Source of the DNA: an uncultured Collinsella sp.
Lineage (GTDB): Bacteria; Actinomycetota; Coriobacteriia; Coriobacteriales; Coriobacteriaceae
Assembly: GCA_900542305.1 (NCBI GenBank)
Contig: UQMU01000016.1
Coordinates: 1 to 46,634 of the forward strand
Length of the DNA stretch: 46,634 nucleotides
Direction: 5' to 3'
The notes beneath the pieces were generated by a model that was not told where the DNA came from, made no database searches, and was given only the letters and a program-made list of their open reading frames with translations. Position 1 is the first letter of the stretch. Every line of letters begins with the position of its first letter. The translations under genes were made by a program, and so were the position numbers. This document shows positions 7,150-14,319 of this stretch, one piece after another.

Positions 7150-8295
7150 CTAGAGCACCTCCGTGTAGCTGCCAAAGTAGGTGAAGCTCTCGCACACGTC
7201 ATCGATGGAATCGAGCAAGTTGTCGAGGGCCTTGCTGCCAAAGGGACAGTCCAGATCGAAGTAGAACATAAACTCAAAGTCGCGCCCGGGGATGGGGCGG
7301 CTCTCGAGCTTGATAAGGTTGATGTTGAGCGCATAGAAGCGCTCGAGCACGCGATAGAGGGCGCCCGGTTCGTTGGCCGTGGTGATCATGAGCGAGGTGC
7401 GGTTGGCGCCGGGGTAGACGCGCGGCTCGCGGCTGATGACGACAAAGCGCGTGTAGTTGTTGTCCGAGTCCTGGATATTGGGCTCCAGCACCTCCAGGCC
7501 GTAGAGCGCCGCACAGCTGCGCGAGGCGATGGCGGCGACGTCGGCGCGTTCGGAGTTGGCGACCATCTCGGCCGACATGGCGGTGTTGGGGTACTTGGTG
7601 GCGTGCAGGCCGTGGGCCTCGATAAAGCCGGCGCACTGGGCGATGGCTTGGCCATGGCTGTAGACCTCACGCACGTCTGCGAGCTTGGTGCCGGGCTTGA
7701 CGAGCAGGTTGTGATCGATCTTGAGGCGCAGTGAGCGCACGATATGGAAATCGAACTGTGCGAGCAGATCGTAGACGGCGTTGACCGATCCGGCGGTTGA
7801 GTTTTCGATGGGTAACACGCCAAACTCGCAGAAGCCGTCACGCACGGCGCGCATAACGCCCTCAAAGGTCTCGAAGAACGCGATGTCGGGCACGTCGAAG
7901 AGCTTGCACGCGGCGATTTGGCTGTAAGCGCCTTCCACGCCCTGACAGGCAACGGAGGCCGTCTGGGGGAAGGGCGTATCGAAGCCTACGGCCGTGGCAT
8001 GGGCCTTTTGCGACACCGTGATGCCCTTGAGCTCGTTGATGTAGCGCTGCTGCTCGGCCTTGCTCATGCTCATGAGGAGACGAAACAGGGCGATGGTCTG
8101 GGCCTCGTAGCGCTCGGGCGCGCGGCTGGCGAGGTTGTTGAGCTTGGAGCGCTCGCGGGCGGGATCGAAGACGGCCTTGCCCATCTCGATTTTTGACTTG
8201 GCGACCTCGGTGGAAATATCCATGCGCTCGACAAAGCTATTGAGGAGCGTGGTATCGATGCCGTCGATGGCCTGGCGAATATCGGCAAGGTCCAT
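7150..8295 (-). CDS. pheA: Chorismate mutase / prephenate dehydratase (P-protein)
   Basis: 381 residues from ATG 8295 with AAAGGGG upstream; the frame is open further but would run through the inverted repeat and into aroC. Residues 1-85 are a helical AroQ-type chorismate mutase (R7, EVAKSK 30-35, DPARERS 44-50). The prephenate dehydratase domain follows (QGVEGAYSQ 118-126, PIENSTAGSV 162-171, and the NNYTRF signature at 279-284), then an ACT domain from about 298 with GALYRVL and ESRP (331-334), the phenylalanine-binding site of feedback-controlled enzymes. It converts chorismate to phenylpyruvate. The chain is standard except for a short linker after the mutase. Confidence 0.95.
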   Translation of the reverse strand: MDLADIRQAIDGIDTTLLNSFVERMDISTEVAKSKIEMGKAVFDPARERSKLNNLASRAPERYEAQTIALFRLLMSMSKAEQQRYINELKGITVSQKAHATAVGFDTPFPQTASVACQGVEGAYSQIAACKLFDVPDIAFFETFEGVMRAVRDGFCEFGVLPIENSTAGSVNAVYDLLAQFDFHIVRSLRLKIDHNLLVKPGTKLADVREVYSHGQAIAQCAGFIEAHGLHATKYPNTAMSAEMVANSERADVAAIASRSCAALYGLEVLEPNIQDSDNNYTRFVVISREPRVYPGANRTSLMITTANEPGALYRVLERFYALNINLIKLESRPIPGRDFEFMFYFDLDCPFGSKALDNLLDSIDDVCESFTYFGSYTEVL

Positions 8296-8322
8296 GGAGA
8301 CCCCTTTCGTGAATCGTTGCCT

Positions 8323-8450
8323 GGGGTAGTTAATTTGGGACGGGGCTATTTTAGCTACCCTCTGACTGTCGACGAATCGATGGGTGCCAGGGCAAATATC
8401 AACTGGCATATGGGGGTAGCTAAAATTGCCCCGTCCCAAATTAACTACCC
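8323..8450. repeat. Nested palindromic repeat element between aroC and pheA
   Basis: Two 38-bp arms (8323-8360 and 8412-8450) are inverted copies with a single mismatch, separated by a 51-nt spacer. Each arm is itself a hairpin: GGGTAGTTAA pairs with TTAGCTACCC around a TTTGGGACGGGGC core. The unit recurs degenerately at 34040-34072 and 42071-42090, each time just after a stop codon. It is a mobile or amplified palindrome of the REP/MITE kind; no gene is inside. Within the operon it could form a cruciform or a long RNA hairpin between aroC and pheA. Confidence 0.85.
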
Positions 8451-8465
8451 TTGGGGTGAGGTGGG

Positions 8466-9563
8466 TTAGCGCTGGGCTGCGTCCTCGAGGAGGGCGTCCC
8501 AGATGGCAAGCGCCGCGGCTGCTTCGGCTACGGGGACGGCGCGCGGGACGATGCAGGGGTCGTGGCGGCCGTGGACCGAAAGCTCGGCATTTTCCATAGC
8601 GTCCATGTCCACGGTCTGCTGCTCGCGGCCGATGGATGGCGTCGGCTTTACGGCCATGCGCCACATGACGGGCGCGCCGGTGGAGATGCCGCCCAAGATG
8701 CCGCCGGCGTTATTGGACTCGACCACTACCTCACCGGTCTCGGCGTCGATGCGATACGGATCGTTGTTCTCGTTGCCGCGCATGGCGGCTACGGCAAAGC
8801 CCATGCCAAACTCCACGCCCTTTACGGCGGGAATACCAAAGGCGATGTGCGCGATGCGGTTCTCGATACCGTCGAACATGGGGTCGCCGATACCCGCAGG
8901 CAGGCCGTAGATGCCGCACTCCACAATGCCACCGATGCTGTCGAGCTCGTCGCGCGCGGCTAGAATCTCCTCGCGCATGCGACCGGCAGCGGCGGCGTCA
9001 ATGCAGGGCAGGTCGTTCGTAAGGATCGCCTTGCGGTCAGCCTCGCGATAGACCATATCATCCATGGGCAGGTCGGAGATGCCACCGATCTGCGCGACGT
9101 GCGCCATGACCTTGATGCCACGGGCCTCGAGTGCCTGCAGCGCAATACCGCCGGCGATGCACAGGGGGGCCGTCAGGCGGCCGGAGAAGTGCCCGCCGCC
9201 GGCGACATCGTGCATGTTGTGGTACTTCACACGCGCCGGGTAATCGGCATGTCCCGGACGGGGCTTGCGGCGCAGCTCGGAATAGTCCTTGGAGCGCGTG
9301 TTGGTGTTCTCAATGATCGCTGCGATGGGTGCGCCGGTGGTGTGTCCATCGACCACGCCGGCGATGATGTGTGCGGCGTCGGCCTCGCGGCGCTTGGTTG
9401 CGGTCTCGTCGCGACCGGGGGCGCGACGATCCAAAAAGGCCTGTAGCTGCTCCTGGTCAACGGCAATGCCAGCGGGTATGCCATCAAGCGAGCAGCCGAT
9501 GGCGGGGGAGTGCGACTGGCCGAAGATGCTCAGGTGCAATACGTTGCCAAAGGTCGAGGACAT
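8466..9563 (-). CDS. aroC: Chorismate synthase
   Basis: 365 residues, normal family length. Signature segments are FGQSHSPAIGCSLDGIPAG near the N-terminus (FMN and EPSP binding, H17 region), RRAPGRDETATKRREAD, DVAGGGHFSGRLTAPL, and near the C-terminus GGISTGAPVMWRMAVKPTPSI with HGRHDPCIVPRAVPVAEAA. It removes phosphate from EPSP by anti-1,4-elimination using reduced FMN to make chorismate. The ATG lies one base after the aroA stop, and its AGGAGG ribosome site is inside the glutamate codons that end aroA. The nested palindrome begins 15 nt beyond its stop. Confidence 0.96.
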   Translation of the reverse strand: MSSTFGNVLHLSIFGQSHSPAIGCSLDGIPAGIAVDQEQLQAFLDRRAPGRDETATKRREADAAHIIAGVVDGHTTGAPIAAIIENTNTRSKDYSELRRKPRPGHADYPARVKYHNMHDVAGGGHFSGRLTAPLCIAGGIALQALEARGIKVMAHVAQIGGISDLPMDDMVYREADRKAILTNDLPCIDAAAAGRMREEILAARDELDSIGGIVECGIYGLPAGIGDPMFDGIENRIAHIAFGIPAVKGVEFGMGFAVAAMRGNENNDPYRIDAETGEVVVESNNAGGILGGISTGAPVMWRMAVKPTPSIGREQQTVDMDAMENAELSVHGRHDPCIVPRAVPVAEAAAALAIWDALLEDAAQR

Positions 9564-9564
9564 G

Positions 9565-10884
9565 CTATTCCTCCTCGAGCGTGACTTTGCCGCCCAGCAG
9601 GCGGTAGTGGTCGAAGAAATCGGGATAGGACTTGTTGACAGCCTCGGCGCCGTGGATCACGACTTCGCCGGTGGCACGGCTCGCGGCGATGGCGGCCATC
9701 ATGGCGATGCGATGGTCGTTGTGCGAATCGACCTCGCCGCCGGTAAAGGCATCGACGCCCTTGATGATGAGGTCGTCGCCGGCAATGCGCACCTGTGCGC
9801 CCAGCGCGGTGAGCTCGCGGGTGGTGGTGACCAGGCGATCGGATTCCTTGATGCGCAGGCGGGCGCAGTCGCGGATGAACGTGCGGCCCTGGGCCAGCGA
9901 TGCCACAACGGAGATTACGGGCACCAGGTCGGGAATGTCGTGGGCGCTCATCTCGAAGCCGGCGAGCTTGTCGGACTGCACGGTGGCGGCGTTGGTGGAG
10001 CGCACGATGCGGGCGCCAAAGCGCGAAAGCGCGGCGAGCACGTTGCGGTCGCCCTGCGCGGAGCTCAGCGATACGCCTTCCACGGTGATGGGGTCGGAGC
10101 CGATGGCACCGGCGCACAGCCAAAAGGCCGCATTGGACCAATCGCCCTCGACGGCAACGCTGCCGGGCGTGCGGTACGAGCCGCTGTTTACGCGGAAGTT
10201 TGTGACCTCGGGCTTGCCATTCTTGGCGGGTATGCGCTCGACGTTGACCTCGACGCCGAAGGCCTTCATGGCCTGGATCGTCAGGTTGATGTAGGGGCGG
10301 CTCTCGATGAGTCCGGTCACCTGCACGCAGGAGGGCTGGGACAGCAGCGGGGCCGCCAACAGCAGGCCCGAGATGTACTGCGAGCTCACATTGCCCGGCA
10401 GCACAAAGGTGCCCGGGCGCATGCGGCCGCTCGTCTTGAGCGGAAAGCCGCCCAGACCCTGCAGGTCGCAGCCGGCGGCGATGATCTCGTCCGAGAGCGG
10501 GGAGAGCGGGCGGGCGCCCAGACGGCCCTGGCCCACAAAGGTGGCCTCTGCTCCTAGCGCGCAGGCGACGGGCAGCATAAAGCGGAGCGTGGAGCCGCTC
10601 TCTCCACAGTCGAGCGTGCCGCCGGCAAGGGCCTTGAGCAGGCCAAACTCAATACTCTTCATAGTGGGATGGACCTGGAATCCGTCCTCGACGGTCTCGA
10701 TGCGGGCGCCGAGAGCCGTAAGACAGCGGACCGTGGCCTCGATGTCGGCGCAGGTGGTATTGCAGGCGACGTGCGTCTCGCCGTTGGCAAGCGCGGCGCA
10801 GATGATCAGGCGGTGCGCCATCGACTTGGACGCGATGGCGGGAACAGTACCCTTGAGCGGGGACGGGGTGATGCGGGCTAGCAT
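9565..10884 (-). CDS. aroA: EPSP synthase (3-phosphoshikimate 1-carboxyvinyltransferase)
   Basis: 439 residues from ATG 10884; the start overlaps the aroB stop by 7 nt (ATGCTAG), which supports translational coupling. Motifs in order: SKSMAHRLIICAALA near residue 18, CGESGSTLRFMLPVA near 92, RLGARPLSPL, the inner QYISGLLLAAPLL, and RIKESDRL near 330, with DHRIAMMAAIAA close to the end. The enzyme joins PEP to shikimate-3-phosphate, step six of the pathway. The PEP-site motif LGARPLSPL is altered relative to class I enzymes, and the glyphosate-related GNAGTA motif is replaced by GESGST; sensitivity class cannot be assigned with confidence. Confidence 0.95.
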   Translation of the reverse strand: MLARITPSPLKGTVPAIASKSMAHRLIICAALANGETHVACNTTCADIEATVRCLTALGARIETVEDGFQVHPTMKSIEFGLLKALAGGTLDCGESGSTLRFMLPVACALGAEATFVGQGRLGARPLSPLSDEIIAAGCDLQGLGGFPLKTSGRMRPGTFVLPGNVSSQYISGLLLAAPLLSQPSCVQVTGLIESRPYINLTIQAMKAFGVEVNVERIPAKNGKPEVTNFRVNSGSYRTPGSVAVEGDWSNAAFWLCAGAIGSDPITVEGVSLSSAQGDRNVLAALSRFGARIVRSTNAATVQSDKLAGFEMSAHDIPDLVPVISVVASLAQGRTFIRDCARLRIKESDRLVTTTRELTALGAQVRIAGDDLIIKGVDAFTGGEVDSHNDHRIAMMAAIAASRATGEVVIHGAEAVNKSYPDFFDHYRLLGGKVTLEEE

Positions 10885-11984
10885 ACGGAAGCGTCTCCCT
10901 TCTGGCCGAGGCCCTCGGCAATTAAATCGTGGAAGGTGGAAAGCGGCGTGCGGTCGATGCTGCAACGGCCAATGCCGTGCGGAATCACCAGGTCGATGGT
11001 GTCACCGGCGCGTTTTTTGTCGTGCAGCGCCTCGGCAAAGATGGCGTCGGCCGAAAGCTCGCAGCGGGTCTTGAGGCCGTGACGCGCGCAGAGCTCCTCG
11101 ATGCGGCCGGGCAACTCAGCGTCGCAAATGCCATGTAGCGCTGCGGCGCGCGTGATGATGCCCATGCCGATTGACACACAGTTGCCGTGGCCGAGCTCAA
11201 AGTGCTCGCAGGCCTCGACAGCGTGTCCGGCGCTGTGTCCAAAGTTGAGGAGCTTGCGCTGGTTGGTCTCGCGCTCATCGGCAACGACCACAGCGCGTTT
11301 AATGTCGATATTGCGGGCGATGATGAGCGCCACGCGGGCCACATCCTGGTTGAGGAGCTCCAGCGTGAGCGGGGTTTTCTCCAGCTCGGTGAAAAGCTCG
11401 GGGTCGGCGATCACGGCGTGCTTGACGACCTCTCCGCAGCCGTCGGCGAACTGCTCGGGCGTGAGGGTGGCCAGGCATCCCACGTCGGCGATAACCACGC
11501 TCGGCTGCCAAAAAGCACCGGCCAAGTTCTTGCCGGCAGCCAGGTCGATGGCAGTCTTGCCGCCCACCGACGAATCAACCATAGCGAGCAGACTCGTGGG
11601 GATCTGCACAAACTTGCAGCCGCGCATGTAGGTGGCGGCCACAAAGCCGGCCACGTCGCCCACGACGCCGCCGCCGAGTGCCACGATCACGTCGGAGCGG
11701 GAAAGCTCATGCTCGGCAACAAACTCCAGGATGGCAATGTAGGTCTCGGCACGCTTGTGTGCCTCGCCGGCCTCGAAGGTGCAGATACTCACCGCATAGC
11801 CCGCGGCCTCTAGGCTCTGCTTGACGGGCATTTGGTATAGCGGGCCCACATTGGTGTCCGTCACGATGACGGCGCGGATGCCGCCAGTGGCGGCGCGGAC
11901 GAGCGGGCCCGCCTGCTCTAGCAAAAACGTGCCGACGTGCACCTGGTAGGGGCGCGCGGTGTCGATATCGATGGTAATCGCCAT
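10878..11984 (-). CDS. aroB: 3-dehydroquinate synthase
   Basis: 368 residues from ATG 11984 with AAAGGA about 10 nt upstream. Seen motifs are VTDTNVGPLY, the NAD-binding GGGVVGDVAGFVAATYMRG near residue 105, IPTSLLAMVDSSVGGKTAID, the metal-site glutamate in FADGCGEVVKHAVI, and the metal-binding histidines in LNFGHSAGHAVEA and FELGHGNCVSIGM. It cyclises DAHP to 3-dehydroquinate, step two of the pathway, with NAD and a divalent metal. It follows tyrA after a 36-nt gap, the largest gap in the first half of the operon, and overlaps aroA. Confidence 0.96.
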   Translation of the reverse strand: MAITIDIDTARPYQVHVGTFLLEQAGPLVRAATGGIRAVIVTDTNVGPLYQMPVKQSLEAAGYAVSICTFEAGEAHKRAETYIAILEFVAEHELSRSDVIVALGGGVVGDVAGFVAATYMRGCKFVQIPTSLLAMVDSSVGGKTAIDLAAGKNLAGAFWQPSVVIADVGCLATLTPEQFADGCGEVVKHAVIADPELFTELEKTPLTLELLNQDVARVALIIARNIDIKRAVVVADERETNQRKLLNFGHSAGHAVEACEHFELGHGNCVSIGMGIITRAAALHGICDAELPGRIEELCARHGLKTRCELSADAIFAEALHDKKRAGDTIDLVIPHGIGRCSIDRTPLSTFHDLIAEGLGQKGDASVC

Positions 11985-12020
11985 AAGCTTCGGTCCTTTC
12001 GACCTGGCGTGGTAGATGAT

Positions 12021-12935
12021 CTAGCGGGAGGCCTCGTCGTCGAGCGCGCGCTTGATGCGGTCGCCCTCGGCAAGGAGATTTTCCAGATAGCGCTGGTCTC
12101 GGTCTTTGAGCGCACGGCTGTAGGCGCCGAGCGAGTCGATCAGGTGGTCGATCTCGAAGGCGAGAGCATCGGCGTCGTTGATCATGAGCTCGGACCACAT
12201 CTGCGGATTGAGGTGCGCCACGCGGGTGAGGTCGCGGTAGCTGCCGGCCGAAAAGCCGTGGTGGACCTGAGCGGTCGGGCTCTTAACATAGGCGTTGGAT
12301 ACCACGTGCGCAAGCTGGCTCGTGAAGGCGATGACGCGGTCGTGCTCGGCGGCGCTGGTCACGCTGAACTTGCCAAAGCCCAAGGGGCGCACCATCTCGC
12401 GCACCTGGCCTAAAAGCTCCAGCTTGAGCGCATCGTCCACCGCGGGCGGCACGAGCACGAGTGGCGCGCCCTGGAACAGGTCGGCGCGGGAGTGCGCATA
12501 GCCCGAGTACTGCGTGCCCGCCATGGGGTGCGCGCCCACAAAGTAAAAGCCGTGCTCGCGGGCAAGCTCAAAGGCGCGCTCGCACACGATGCCCTTGACG
12601 CCCACCGTGTCGATCACCACGGGGCCCATGATGGCCTCGGTATCGGTGGCGTCGGCGAGTGCCTGGGCATGCGCCTCGAGCCACTCGATGCAGGCCTCGG
12701 GGTAGCATGCCAGGACGATGATGTCGCACTCGCCGAGCGTCTCGTCGTTGAGCTCGCCGGCAACGGTGCCCATGCTGGCGGCCGTCATGACGTCATCATC
12801 GGGGTCCCAGGCCAGCACGCGGACGCCCGCCTGTGCATAGCCGCGGGCAAAGCTGCCGCCGATGAGGCCCAGGCCCACGATGCCGGCGCACTTGGGTCCA
12901 CCCTGGTTAACGCGTGCGTTTCTCACCGTACCCAT
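12021..12935 (-). CDS. tyrA: Prephenate dehydrogenase
   Basis: 304 residues. A Rossmann domain opens with GIVGLGLIGGSFARGYAQ (18-35), followed by IVLACYPE and the catalytic-region GAHPMAGTQYSGY near residue 142; the helical dimerisation domain carries SQLAHVVSNAY and LTRVAHLNPQMW. It oxidatively decarboxylates prephenate to 4-hydroxyphenylpyruvate for tyrosine. There is no ACT or chorismate mutase domain, so feedback control must be intrinsic or rest on the first enzyme. It starts 3 nt after the DAHP synthase stop with AGGAG upstream, placing the tyrosine branch gene second in the operon. Confidence 0.92.
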   Translation of the reverse strand: MGTVRNARVNQGGPKCAGIVGLGLIGGSFARGYAQAGVRVLAWDPDDDVMTAASMGTVAGELNDETLGECDIIVLACYPEACIEWLEAHAQALADATDTEAIMGPVVIDTVGVKGIVCERAFELAREHGFYFVGAHPMAGTQYSGYAHSRADLFQGAPLVLVPPAVDDALKLELLGQVREMVRPLGFGKFSVTSAAEHDRVIAFTSQLAHVVSNAYVKSPTAQVHHGFSAGSYRDLTRVAHLNPQMWSELMINDADALAFEIDHLIDSLGAYSRALKDRDQRYLENLLAEGDRIKRALDDEASR

Positions 12936-12938
12936 GGG

Positions 12939-13964
12939 CTACTCCTGAACGGTCTCTTGGCAGACGACCTCGCGGATGGCGCGGATGCGGCGCATGGTGT
13001 CGTCGAACTGGTCGGGGGTGAGGGCCTGAGCACCGTCGGACCAAGCGTGGCTCGGGTCGTCGTGGACCTCGATTTCCAGACCGTTGGCGCCGCAGGCAGT
13101 CGCGGCGAGAGCCATGGGCTCAACATAGCGGGTGTAACCGGTGGCGTGGCTGGGGTCGGCGACGACGGGCAGGTGCGACAGGTGGTGCAGCACCGGCACG
13201 GCGTTGAGGTCGAAGGTGTTGCGAGTGCGGGTCTCGAAGGTGCGGATGCCGCGCTCGCACAGGATAACGTTGTCGTTGCCCTCGCTCATGATGTACTCGG
13301 CTGCCATAAGCAGTTCGTCGACGGTGCCGGACATGCCGCGCTTGAGCAGGATCGGGGTTTGCGTCTTGCCGACCTCTTTGAGCAGGGGGAAGTTCTGGGC
13401 GTTGCGAGCGCCAATCTGCATGACGTCGATCTTCTTGTCGAGGAAGACCTGCACGTCGCGCGGGTCCATGATCTCGGTGACGATCGGCATGTCGAGCTCG
13501 GCGGATGCCTCGCACAGCAGGTCCAGGCCGGCGGGACCCATGCCCTGGTAGGCGTACGGGGAGGTGCGGGGCTTGTAGGCGCCGCCGCGCAGCATCGTGG
13601 CGCCGGCGGCCTTCACGCGGCGGGCGATGCGGATGAGGTTCTCGCCCTCGACGGAGCAGGGGCCGGCGATGACCTGGAACTGGTCGCCGCCGATCTTGAC
13701 GCCGTGGCCGCAGTCGATGACGGAGTCCTCGGGGTGGAACTTGCGGTTGGCACGTTTGAAAGGCTCGGAGACGCGCTGTACGCGCTCGACGACGTCCATG
13801 GACTCGAGCAGGAACGGGTCGATTTTGGTCGTGTCGCCCACCAGGCCGATGATGGTCTCGTTCTCGCCGCGCGAGACGTCGGTCTTAAGTCCCTTTTTCT
13901 CAATCCAGCTGACGATGTGGCTTACGGCCTCGTCGCTGGCGCTCTGCTTTAAAATTGCAATCAT
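12939..13964 (-). CDS. aroF: DAHP synthase, type I-beta with N-terminal regulatory domain
   Basis: 341 residues from ATG 13964 (GAGAGG about 8 nt upstream). Residues 1-75 form the ferredoxin-like regulatory domain seen in Thermotoga-type DAHP synthases (ENETIIGLVGDTTKI), which binds tyrosine or phenylalanine for feedback control in that family. The TIM barrel follows: VIAGPCSVE near 101, LRGGAYKPRTSPYAYQG near 128, QIGARNAQNFPLL, LLKRGMSGTVDELLMAAEY, and the metal/substrate part PVVADPSHATGY. It condenses PEP and erythrose-4-phosphate, the entry step of the pathway, and is the first gene of the operon, a sensible control point. Confidence 0.95.
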   Translation of the reverse strand: MIAILKQSASDEAVSHIVSWIEKKGLKTDVSRGENETIIGLVGDTTKIDPFLLESMDVVERVQRVSEPFKRANRKFHPEDSVIDCGHGVKIGGDQFQVIAGPCSVEGENLIRIARRVKAAGATMLRGGAYKPRTSPYAYQGMGPAGLDLLCEASAELDMPIVTEIMDPRDVQVFLDKKIDVMQIGARNAQNFPLLKEVGKTQTPILLKRGMSGTVDELLMAAEYIMSEGNDNVILCERGIRTFETRTRNTFDLNAVPVLHHLSHLPVVADPSHATGYTRYVEPMALAATACGANGLEIEVHDDPSHAWSDGAQALTPDQFDDTMRRIRAIREVVCQETVQE

Positions 13965-14022
13965 GGTGTGCCTCTCACCTCGATGGATAGCCCTTGCAAA
14001 AACGGCCCGCATCGCGAGCCGC

Positions 14023-14028
14023 ATTATA
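14023..14028 (-). promoter_or_regulatory. Candidate -10 of the aro operon promoter
   Basis: A perfect TATAAT on the minus strand lies 59 nt before the DAHP synthase start. No convincing -35 is visible at 16-19 nt, so an activator or a weak -35 is possible. The ~50-nt leader shows no attenuator or T-box. Confidence 0.4.
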
Positions 14029-14126
14029 TGGTGCATGAAAGTTTATACTATCTGACTCGCTTTTACCGCCTAAAGCGCGCCGTCGCGGCGCGTCTCCCAC
14101 GTAATTGCAAAGCTTTTTCTATTCTT

Positions 14127-14156
14127 TTGTTAGCCGGTGGCGCACTTGGGTATAAT
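14127..14156 (+). promoter_or_regulatory. Promoter for tRNA-Arg(CCG)
   Basis: TTGTTA (14127-14132), an 18-nt spacer and TATAAT (14151-14156) end 11 nt before the tRNA 5' end, an ideal arrangement for a stable RNA promoter. Confidence 0.75.
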
Positions 14157-14167
14157 GCCAACCGTTC

Positions 14168-14244
14168 GCCCTATTAGCTCAGGGGATTAGAGCGTCTGCC
14201 TCCGGAGCAGAAGGCCGTTGGTTCGAATCCAACATGGGGCACCA
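14168..14244 (+). tRNA. tRNA-Arg(CCG)
   Basis: 77 nt with encoded CCA. Acceptor arm GCCCTAT pairs with ATGGGGC (one G-T pair), the anticodon stem TCTGC/GCAGA encloses CTCCGGA with anticodon CCG, and the T arm is GTTGG/CCAAC around TTCGAAT. It reads the CGG arginine codon. Confidence 0.95.
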
Positions 14245-14256
14245 TCGAACGCAAGG

Positions 14257-14289
14257 CCGTCCGAACCTCGCATGGTCCGGGCGGTTTTC
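14257..14289 (+). terminator. Rho-independent terminator after tRNA-Arg(CCG)
   Basis: CCGTCCGAACC (14257-14267) pairs with GGTCCGGGCGG (14274-14284) with one mismatch and one G-T pair around a 6-nt loop, followed by TTTTCTT. It ends only ~30 nt before the P-type ATPase start. Confidence 0.75.
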
Positions 14290-14319
14290 TTATACCGACG
14301 CGACGTGATGGGACGTGGT

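Noticed and set aside
8296..8664. N-terminal extension of PheA by over 120 residues
   Set aside because: The extension would cross the nested palindrome and overlap aroC; ATG 8295 has a ribosome site and begins the chorismate mutase domain.
12492..13952. A 486-residue plus-strand frame opposite tyrA and DAHP synthase
   Set aside because: Antisense shadow caused by high GC; no recognisable domain, and both opposing genes are certain.
14218..14319. ATPase start inside the tRNA gene at 14218
   Set aside because: It would translate through the tRNA 3' end and its terminator; ATG 14320 or 14308 lies after these and begins a plausible N-terminus.
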